This document shows positions 1-4,866 of a DNA stretch of 17,699 nucleotides, piece by piece. Numbering within the stretch: the stretch's first letter is position 1; every line of letters begins with the position of its first letter. The stretch covers positions 1-17,699 of the forward strand of contig JAGVAB010000149.1 of assembly GCA_020060485.1 (NCBI GenBank), in the 5' to 3' direction. The DNA is from Anaerolineales bacterium (GTDB lineage: Bacteria; Chloroflexota; Anaerolineae; Anaerolineales; Anaerolineaceae). The notes below the pieces were generated by a model that saw nothing but the letters and a program-made list of their open reading frames with translations, was not told where the DNA came from and made no database searches. The position numbers and the translations under genes are program-made.

Positions 1-328
1 ATGAAGGATGACGTTCTTCAATCTTTTCCGGATTTGTCAATGTCAGAAAAGCTTGACGAAAAGCATTCAATGTTTGCACGTCCACCGAATAATAAATCCA
101 GCGGGCATCGATCGAATCACGGGTGGCGTTAACCAGGCCAAGATCGAGCAAAATGTGGACATGGTGGGATACCAGATTAAGCGGAATTCCCAGCGCTTTG
201 GATAATTCACAGTTACAATGTGCTCCTGTCATCAGGCGGGAGAATATTTCGTAACGGGTTTTATTGCCCAGCGCTTTGAATAGCTCCATCACGTTTAGCT
301 GCTGTACCACAGGTTGCGCAACCGTCAT
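1..328 (-). CDS. ArsR/SmtB-family transcriptional repressor, 3' end cut by the window edge
   Basis: A small winged-helix DNA-binding repressor that normally dimerises and leaves its operator when it binds a metal, metalloid or other inducer. Read on the minus strand from an ATG at 328, about 109 codons are open and run off the left edge, which is near the usual ArsR length of 100-120 residues. Residues 14-33 (MELFKALGNKTRYEIFSRLM) match the family start, with the LGNKTR dimer/helix segment. Cys38 and Cys40 in HCNCEL fall where the ELCVCDL metal site of ArsR/CadC proteins lies. Residues 47-60 (GIPLNLVSHHVHIL) are the recognition helix. AAGGAG stands 5 bases before the ATG. A perfect palindrome over its promoter suggests autoregulation. 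The inducer cannot be read from the sequence; the Cys pair only hints at metal or metalloid. The partner gene is not in view. Confidence 0.85.
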   Translation of the reverse strand, partial: MTVAQPVVQQLNVMELFKALGNKTRYEIFSRLMTGAHCNCELSKALGIPLNLVSHHVHILLDLGLVNATRDSIDARWIYYSVDVQTLNAFRQAFLTLTNPEKIEERHPS

Positions 329-340
329 CTCATTCTCCTT

Positions 341-366
341 AATACTTCAATAATATTTGAAGTATT
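341..366. promoter_or_regulatory. ArsR-type operator: perfect 10-bp inverted repeat
   Basis: AATACTTCAA (341-350), a 6-base spacer TAATAT, then TTGAAGTATT (357-366): a perfect dyad with the TTCAA-N6-TTGAA core typical of ArsR/SmtB operators. It lies 13 bases upstream of the repressor start codon and overlaps the predicted -10 box on the minus strand, so a bound dimer would block the gene's own transcription. Confidence 0.8.
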
Positions 367-392
367 ATATCCCGTAATTTGTCAATATGCAA
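364..392 (-). promoter_or_regulatory. Predicted sigma70 promoter of the ArsR-type gene
   Basis: On the minus strand a perfect TATAAT (369-364) is preceded 17 bases upstream by TTGCAT (392-387), a weak -35. The expected start of transcription near 357 lies inside the operator palindrome. Between 393 and 515 I see no gene or further signal. Confidence 0.55.
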
Positions 393-515
393 GAATTTCA
401 AGTGATTGGATCCTGGGGATCGCAACAATTGCCTTTTTTTTCAGAACGGCAGATCATCCAACGACCTGCGGCGTTGCCTTCAAACAGATTTCATTTTGAA
501 TTGGTTTGTGTATGG

Positions 516-549
516 AAAAATTACAGCCGCCTGTAATGGCGGCTGTAAT
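516..549 (-). terminator. Rho-independent terminator of the DEAD-box helicase gene
   Basis: TTACAGCCGCC (521-531) and GGCGGCTGTAA (538-548) form a perfect 11-bp stem with a 6-base loop. On the minus strand the stem is followed by TTTTT (520-516). It starts 15 bases past the helicase stop codon. Confidence 0.9.
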
Positions 550-563
550 TGATGATTGTCATT

Positions 564-1823
564 TCACGAGCGGCTTGGCGCATGAGAACGCGGCCGGTTG
601 TTGAAAGTTCTTGGCTGACGAGGGTTCGTTTTCTGTTGGCCAGGCTGTTGTTTCAGGCGGGAGCTGTCATTTTTCACAGCGGCAGGCCTGGACTCAGCGT
701 TCAGTTCCACTTCAAACCCGTCCAGCTTGCGGCGTTCCAGAGACTGTCCCATCACGCGTTCAATGGTGCGCACCATGGGCAGGTCTTCCTGTGTCACCAG
801 CGAGAGGGCAGTGCCCAGCCGTTCCATGCGCCCGGTTCGTCCCGTGCGATGGGTATAGGCTTCGGCGGTGGCTGGCAGGTCATAGTTGATCACATGCGAC
901 ACCTGGGAAACGTCAATGCCGCGGGCGGCGATGTCGGTTGCCACCAGAACTTTTACCCGCCCTTTACGGAATTTCTCCATGGCCGTCTGGCGCTGGTTTT
1001 GAGAAAGGTTGCCCTGCAGGGAAGTCACTGGCAGACCGGTCTGTCCCAATTGAAAGGCCAGTTTTTTGGCGCGATGCTTGGTGCGGGTGAAGACCAGCAC
1101 CTGGCCGCTGCCGCTTTCGTTGAGCAGGGTCACCAGCATGTCCAGTTTGCGCGTCTGGTCGACGGGGTAAATGGCATGGCTGATTGTCTCGATCGGTTCT
1201 GTGATTCGGATTTCCACAGTTATGGGGTGGAACAGCATTTCTGTGGCCAGTGAGCGGATGGCATCCGGCATGGTCGCAGAGAATAACAGGGTCTGGCGTT
1301 TCTGCGGCAGGCTGGCAATGATGCGGCGGATGGAGGGCAGAAAGCCCATGTCAAACATCTGGTCGGCTTCATCCAGTACCAGCACTTCAATGTTACTCAG
1401 GTCGAGCGCTTTCTGGGCTTGCAGGTCGAGCAGCCGTCCAGGGCAGGCCACCACAATATCCACGCCATTACGCAGGCCCCGGATTTGTGGCGCTGCGCCA
1501 ACGCCGCCATAGACGGTGATGCTGCGCAGACCGGTTTGCCGGCCAAGCTGGATGATGGCTTCATGGGTTTGCTCAGCCAGTTCGCGGGTTGGGGCAAGGA
1601 TCAGGGCGCGCAGTTTGCCGCGCGGGCCCTGCATCAGATGCTGCAGAATGGGTAATACAAATGCGGCTGTTTTCCCCGTTCCGGTTTGGGCCAGACCCAA
1701 TACGTCCTTGCCGCTCAGAATCGCAGGGATGGTCTGGTTTTGAATGGGGGTGGGGGAGGTATAGCCAGCTTTAGAGATTCCCGCGCTGATCTGCGGGTGA
1801 AACGAGAATGTCTTGAATGTCAC
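564..1823 (-). CDS. rhlE: DEAD-box ATP-dependent RNA helicase, RhlE type
   Basis: An RNA helicase that uses ATP to open short RNA duplexes; family members act in ribosome assembly, RNA decay and cold adaptation. All core motifs are visible in the 419 residues: Q motif with Gln28, motif I AQTGTGKT (45-52), PTRELA (78-83), Ib as CPGR (127-130) where TPGR is usual, DEAD (151-154), SAT near 183, the ATDIAARGID motif V and HRTGRTGR motif VI near 325. The last 45 or so residues are basic and rich in Arg, Gln and Pro, as in RhlE tails that hold RNA non-specifically. The start is GTG at 1823, supported by AAGGA about 7 bases upstream and by the RhlE-like N-terminus (FKTFSFHPQI). It is a single-gene unit ending in its own terminator. 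RhlE is the best subgroup; CshA-type is an alternative. Confidence 0.92.
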   Translation of the reverse strand: MTFKTFSFHPQISAGISKAGYTSPTPIQNQTIPAILSGKDVLGLAQTGTGKTAAFVLPILQHLMQGPRGKLRALILAPTRELAEQTHEAIIQLGRQTGLRSITVYGGVGAAPQIRGLRNGVDIVVACPGRLLDLQAQKALDLSNIEVLVLDEADQMFDMGFLPSIRRIIASLPQKRQTLLFSATMPDAIRSLATEMLFHPITVEIRITEPIETISHAIYPVDQTRKLDMLVTLLNESGSGQVLVFTRTKHRAKKLAFQLGQTGLPVTSLQGNLSQNQRQTAMEKFRKGRVKVLVATDIAARGIDVSQVSHVINYDLPATAEAYTHRTGRTGRMERLGTALSLVTQEDLPMVRTIERVMGQSLERRKLDGFEVELNAESRPAAVKNDSSRLKQQPGQQKTNPRQPRTFNNRPRSHAPSRS

Positions 1824-1947
1824 AAAATTTCCTTACTTGGTGTTGCTTTATTCGCCGCTAATATTTTCTCAGCTGCGACCGCTCTCATGCCCCGCAATGC
1901 GGTCACACCAATGGATGATAATTAGAGCGGTAATTTACAGAATAAAA

Positions 1948-1963
1948 CCAGGGAAAACCCTGG
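1948..1963 (-). other. Small perfect hairpin upstream of the helicase gene
   Basis: CCAGGG-AAAA-CCCTGG is a perfect 6-bp stem. Read on the minus strand it is followed by TTTTATT, so it resembles a weak terminator or a leader hairpin about 125 bases before the helicase start. A second possible stem, GACCGC...GCGGTC, lies nearer the gene. No function can be assigned; the rest of 1836-1969 shows no ORF I would support. Confidence 0.3.
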
Positions 1964-1969
1964 CCGTTG

Positions 1970-2023
1970 AAAATTTCCATATTCAACTTCGATATCTCAG
2001 TATACCATATGTTCAATAGATTG
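1970..2023 (+). repeat. 54-base direct repeat, copy A (upstream of promoter 1)
   Basis: This copy matches 2324-2377 at 46 of 54 positions with no gaps. The best-kept part is CCATATGTTCAAT-R-GATTG, which contains the small dyad CAAT-NN-ATTG. The copy ends 11 bases before a TTGACA -35 box, the position expected for an activator or other promoter-proximal regulator site. Confidence 0.75.
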
Positions 2024-2034
2024 GGATTTTTACC

Positions 2035-2062
2035 TTGACAATTTTCCAAAAACCATGATAAA
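2035..2062 (+). promoter_or_regulatory. Predicted promoter 1, upstream of a short ORF
   Basis: A perfect TTGACA (2035-2040) is followed after 16 bases by GATAAA (2057-2062), a partial -10 match. Transcription would start near 2069, only about 6 bases before the ATG of a 28-codon ORF. Confidence 0.5.
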
Positions 2063-2074
2063 ACTGGTTTCAAT

Positions 2075-2161
2075 ATGAACATACAGTTATTTGCCAAGCG
2101 CGCCAAGAAGCAATTCCCGACCTTCACCCCGGAGGATCGGCTTGTGGTGCTTAAGCAATAA
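2075..2161 (+). CDS. Short ORF (28 residues), possible leader peptide or small-RNA body
   Basis: An ATG-to-TAA ORF of 28 codons between promoter 1 and an intrinsic terminator 28 bases past its stop. The product is basic in its first half (KRAKK) and ends in RLVVLKQ. There is no Shine-Dalgarno sequence; the predicted start of transcription is so close that translation would have to be nearly leaderless. I do not recognise a family. It could equally be an untranslated small RNA. The run Leu-Val-Val-Leu near the end is notable only because the next large gene belongs to a branched-chain amino acid transporter. Confidence 0.3.
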   Translation: MNIQLFAKRAKKQFPTFTPEDRLVVLKQ

Positions 2162-2188
2162 CGGATAAGAATCCAGGACAGCACAGAC

Positions 2189-2220
2189 AAGACCTTCTCT
2201 CTGGGAAGGTCTTTTTATTT
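2189..2220 (+). terminator. Intrinsic terminator closing the promoter-1 unit
   Basis: AAGACCTTC (2189-2197) and GAAGGTCTT (2205-2213) form a perfect 9-bp stem with a 7-base loop, followed by a T-rich tract. GACCTTC also occurs at 2119-2125 inside the short ORF and could pair with the same 3' arm, so an alternative fold exists. Confidence 0.8.
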
Positions 2221-2323
2221 TGCCCGCAAGGAGGTGATGCCTTTGATGCCTGAAAAGCAGCAAACGCATAAGATTGGTGAATTTTTGCTTTATCGAGCCT
2301 GATGCTCAACATCCAACCGACAC

Positions 2324-2377
2324 AAAATTTTTACATTCAACTACGATGTCTCAATATGCCATATGTTCAATGGATTG
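2324..2377 (+). repeat. 54-base direct repeat, copy B (upstream of promoter 2)
   Basis: This is the partner of the copy at 1970-2023 (46 of 54 identical). It ends 14 bases before the TTGACA box of the promoter that should drive the transporter operon. Both copies keep CAAT-NN-ATTG and CATATG. Confidence 0.75.
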
Positions 2378-2391
2378 TGATAGATTGGTGA

Positions 2392-2421
2392 TTGACAAAA
2401 AGGCGGTTTGAATTATATACT
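2392..2421 (+). promoter_or_regulatory. Predicted main promoter of the transporter operon
   Basis: A perfect TTGACA (2392-2397) and TATACT (2416-2421) are 18 bases apart; an overlapping TATATA gives 16. The expected start near 2428 leaves a leader of about 210 bases before the binding-protein gene. Confidence 0.65.
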
Positions 2422-2432
2422 ATATAACAGAT

Positions 2433-2495
2433 ATGATATACGGCTCGATTTTCATTCCAAACTTTGCTAACAATCTTATACCGTTGAAGATTTAG
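2433..2495 (+). CDS. Possible isoleucine-rich leader peptide (20 residues) of the liv operon
   Basis: An ATG-TAG ORF starts about 5 bases after the predicted start of transcription. Of its 20 residues, five are Ile (ATA, ATT, ATT, ATA, ATT) and two are Leu, ahead of an operon for branched-chain amino acid uptake. There is no Shine-Dalgarno sequence, and the AT-rich DNA makes Ile codons common by chance. The mutually exclusive hairpins at 2568-2610 lack a U-tract, so a classical terminator is not seen. Treat as a hypothesis. Confidence 0.3.
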   Translation: MIYGSIFIPNFANNLIPLKI

Positions 2496-2567
2496 ATAAT
2501 CCTACAAAAACCAGTGTCAGCGCAAACGGCGATGTCATTCCACGCAGGATGTTTAAAAAAGGGGTTA

Positions 2568-2610
2568 ACACCCGAATTATTCGGGTGTCGAATAACTCGA
2601 CCCTGTCGAG
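2568..2610 (+). promoter_or_regulatory. Two tandem hairpins in the liv mRNA leader
   Basis: ACACCCGAA-TTA-TTCGGGTGT (2568-2588) and CTCGAC-CCT-GTCGAG (2596-2610) are perfect stems. An alternative pairing, GTCGA (2587-2591) with TCGAC (2597-2601), would disrupt both. No U-run follows and the Shine-Dalgarno GAGGAGA (2626-2632) is left free. They may stabilise the 5' end or act in leader control. Confidence 0.5.
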
Positions 2611-2640
2611 ACATATTATCAAGATGAGGAGAAATAAAGT

Positions 2641-3804
2641 ATGAAAATCAAGTCTTCACTTCGTCTGTTGGTTGTGGTTTTGCTGGTGAGCAGCATTTTG
2701 GCTGCCTGCGGCCCAGCTCAGCCCCAGACCATCAAAATTGGTCACCTTGTTGCCCTGACCGGCCCAAGCGCCACCTGGGGTCAGTCCGAAGCCAACGCCG
2801 TGAAAATGGCTGTGGAAAAGGTCAACGCTGAAGGCGGCATTGATGGCAAGATGATCGAAATCATCGCCTACGATTCGCGCGCCGACAAACTGGAAGCCGT
2901 GAATGTGGTCAAGCGCATGGTGGAACAGGACAAGGTCGTTGCCATCATTGGCCCCGGACAATCCGGTGTGGCCAATGCCGTGCGCGAAGTGAACAACGCC
3001 GCCAAAGTGCCGTTGATCGCCACCACCGCCACCAATCCGACCGTGACCGTTGCTGATGACGGCTCGGTGGTTCCGTACACCTTCCGCGTGTGTTTCATTG
3101 ACCCGTTCCAGGGCACCGTTGCCGGCCAGTTTGCCTTGAAGGATCTGGGCGCCAAGACAGCGGCTGTGCTCTATGATGTGGGTGATGAATATTCCCAGTT
3201 CCTGGGCCAGTACTTTGTGGAAGCCTTTGAAAAAGCCGGCGGCACGATCGTTGCCAACGAAGCTTTCCGCTCTGGCGAGCTGGATTTCCGCGCCCAGCTT
3301 GGCAAGATCAAGGACGCCAATCCCGATGTGCTCTTCATCCCCACCATGCAGAAAGAAGCTGCTTTGTCCGCCAAGCAGGCCCGCGATCTGGGGATCACGG
3401 CCACATTCCTGGGTGGCGATGGCTGGGGTTCGCCTGACATTTTCGAACTTTCTGCCAATGCAATTGATGGCGGCTATTATGTGAATATTGCTGCCATGGA
3501 AGATCCTGCAATTCAGGGCTTCCTGACCGAATACCGCGCCAAATACAATTCTGATCCCGTCATGCCCAACCCCGTACTTGGCTACGATGCCGTACTGTGG
3601 CTGGCAGATGCCCTCAAGCGCACTGGCGGCGAAGGCGGCGAGAAACTGAAAGCAGCCCTGGAAGCTACCAATGACCTGCAGGTGCTGACCGGTAAACTGA
3701 CTCTGGATCCTGCGAGCCACAACCCGCTCAACAAGCCGGCAGTCATTCAGCAGTGCAAGGACGGCCAGTTCACCTACGTCAAGACTTTTGTGACCACCGA
3801 CTAA
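2641..3804 (+). CDS. livK: Branched-chain amino acid ABC transporter, substrate-binding lipoprotein
   Basis: The extracytoplasmic receptor that captures substrate and delivers it to the LivH/LivM channel. A basic start and hydrophobic stretch (residues 2-19) lead to the lipobox LAAC (20-23); Cys23 would be lipidated and anchored to the membrane. The mature part matches the periplasmic-binding fold type I of the Leu/Ile/Val-binding family: IKIGHLVALTGPSATWG near residues 31-47, a GGI(D)GK turn, AIIGPGQSG near 105, and YDAVLWLADAL near the C-terminus. Its 387 residues are a normal length. The Shine-Dalgarno is GAGGAGA, 8 bases before the ATG. First gene of the operon and followed by a strong terminator, so it is probably made in excess over the membrane parts. 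Substrate within the family (Leu/Ile/Val, other amino acids, amides or urea) is not certain. Confidence 0.93.
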   Translation: MKIKSSLRLLVVVLLVSSILAACGPAQPQTIKIGHLVALTGPSATWGQSEANAVKMAVEKVNAEGGIDGKMIEIIAYDSRADKLEAVNVVKRMVEQDKVVAIIGPGQSGVANAVREVNNAAKVPLIATTATNPTVTVADDGSVVPYTFRVCFIDPFQGTVAGQFALKDLGAKTAAVLYDVGDEYSQFLGQYFVEAFEKAGGTIVANEAFRSGELDFRAQLGKIKDANPDVLFIPTMQKEAALSAKQARDLGITATFLGGDGWGSPDIFELSANAIDGGYYVNIAAMEDPAIQGFLTEYRAKYNSDPVMPNPVLGYDAVLWLADALKRTGGEGGEKLKAALEATNDLQVLTGKLTLDPASHNPLNKPAVIQQCKDGQFTYVKTFVTTD

Positions 3805-3816
3805 GATCGGCGCACT

Positions 3817-3862
3817 CAGGGGATTGGAGAGGTACGCCTCTCCAATCCCCTGCATTTTTTTT
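3817..3862 (+). terminator. Strong intercistronic terminator between livK and livH
   Basis: A perfect 16-bp stem (3817-3832 with 3837-3852) with a 4-base TACG loop, followed after CA by eight Ts (3855-3862). No promoter is obvious before livH, so partial read-through is the likely way to keep the binding protein in excess of the permease. Confidence 0.92.
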
Positions 3863-3915
3863 GTGCGGACGCCCCTGGTTTTCATCCCGGCGGTAAAAAC
3901 CAGAGGCCGCCACAC
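3863..3915. repeat. Imperfect inverted repeat after the livK terminator
   Basis: The 20-base arms 3863-3882 and 3896-3915 are complementary at 16 positions. The innermost 8 pairs (CTGGTTTT with AAAACCAG, 3875-3882/3896-3903) are perfect. It lies between the terminator and the livH Shine-Dalgarno and may act as a 3' or 5' mRNA stabiliser. Confidence 0.5.
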
Positions 3916-3964
3916 AAGATGGCAATTATGCAGTGCTGGGCACTGCAAATCCTTGGAGGTAAAT

Positions 3965-4855
3965 TTGATCTTCCAAACAATCGTTACTGGTCTTTCGATC
4001 GGGAGTATCTATGCGCTGATGGCGGTAGGATACTCGCTTGTGTTTTCCGTGCTCAATTTCTCCAATTTTGCGCATGGTATGGTCATTACCCTGGGCGCTT
4101 ATATCGCTTGGGCTTTGATGGTCTCTGTTCTCCATTTGCCATTTTTGCCGGCTTTGTTGCTTTCCATGCTGGGAGCGGGAATTGCTGCTTTTTTGGTGGA
4201 ACGAATTGCCTACAGCACGCTGCGTCACAGGCGAGCGCCCTCACTCTATCTGATGATCAGCGCCATGGGTGTGTCCATTGCACTACAGAATGTGCTCTAT
4301 GCTACCATCGGAGCCAATCTTTACGCACTGCCGCCGATCTTCACCCAGGATTCATTCAATCTTGGCACCGCGACCATCAGCCGCATGGATATTTTCGCAT
4401 TTGTCTTCTCCATTATCGCCATTGCTTTATTGACCATTGTATTGAATTACACCAAGGTGGGTACTGCCATCCGTGCCGCTTCCTATGACTCGGAAATGGT
4501 TTCCGTGCTGGGCGTGAATCTGGATGTGCTGGTGGCAGTTCTTTTCCTGCTGGCCGGCGGTTTGGGTGGTATGGCTGGCGTTTTCATGGGCGTGAAGTAC
4601 ATGGTCTACCCCAGCATGGGCTGGATTACCAACAAGGCGTATATTGGTGCGGTGATTGGCGGACTAGGCAGTTTGCCTGGCGCCATTGTGGGCGGCATCC
4701 TGCTGGGGCTGCTGGAGTCACTGGTGTCTGTGACCACAATCGGCTCAGTGCCGCTGTCCACCTTCCGCGATGTGTTCAGCTTTGGCATCCTGGTGCTGCT
4801 GCTGGTTGTGCGCCCCACCGGCCTGTTTGGCCGCAATGTTGAAGAGAAACTCTAG
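3965..4855 (+). CDS. livH: Branched-chain amino acid ABC transporter permease LivH
   Basis: One of two membrane subunits forming the import channel. The start chosen is TTG at 3965 because GGAGG sits 5 bases upstream (3955-3959) and the protein then begins IFQTIVTGLSIGSIYALMAVGYSLVFSVLNFSNFAHG in the usual LivH way. The longer open frame back to 3824 would begin inside the terminator. The resulting 296 residues match the family length. Hydrophobic segments occupy most of the chain, about eight membrane spans. The RHRRAPSLYLMISAMG and RAASYDSEMVSVLGVN loops are typical; the latter is in the cytoplasmic coupling region that touches the ATPase. The C-terminus is the family ending RPTGLFGR. It is 11 bases upstream of the next gene, whose Shine-Dalgarno overlaps its stop. 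Confidence 0.93.
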   Translation: MIFQTIVTGLSIGSIYALMAVGYSLVFSVLNFSNFAHGMVITLGAYIAWALMVSVLHLPFLPALLLSMLGAGIAAFLVERIAYSTLRHRRAPSLYLMISAMGVSIALQNVLYATIGANLYALPPIFTQDSFNLGTATISRMDIFAFVFSIIAIALLTIVLNYTKVGTAIRAASYDSEMVSVLGVNLDVLVAVLFLLAGGLGGMAGVFMGVKYMVYPSMGWITNKAYIGAVIGGLGSLPGAIVGGILLGLLESLVSVTTIGSVPLSTFRDVFSFGILVLLLVVRPTGLFGRNVEEKL

Positions 4856-4866
4856 GAGGCGGCCAA

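Noticed and set aside
549..1253. Long plus-strand ORF (234 codons) opposite the helicase gene
   Set aside because: It is antisense to a helicase with all motifs, has no ribosome-binding site and resembles no protein.
2237..2302. 21-codon ORF after AAGGAGGTGATG, close to the full complement of the 16S rRNA 3' end
   Set aside because: The spacing from the purine tract is 2 bases to the first ATG and 11 to the second, it lies just behind a terminator with no promoter of its own, and no conservation can be judged. Worth remembering as a very strong Shine-Dalgarno without a gene.
2656..3948. 430-codon minus-strand ORF opposite livK
   Set aside because: A shadow of the GC-rich livK codons; composition is His/Gly-rich nonsense, and it runs through the strong terminator of livK.
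3824..3964. N-terminal extension of LivH back to 3824
   Set aside because: It would start inside the livK terminator stem; the TTG at 3965 has a good Shine-Dalgarno and gives the normal LivH start.
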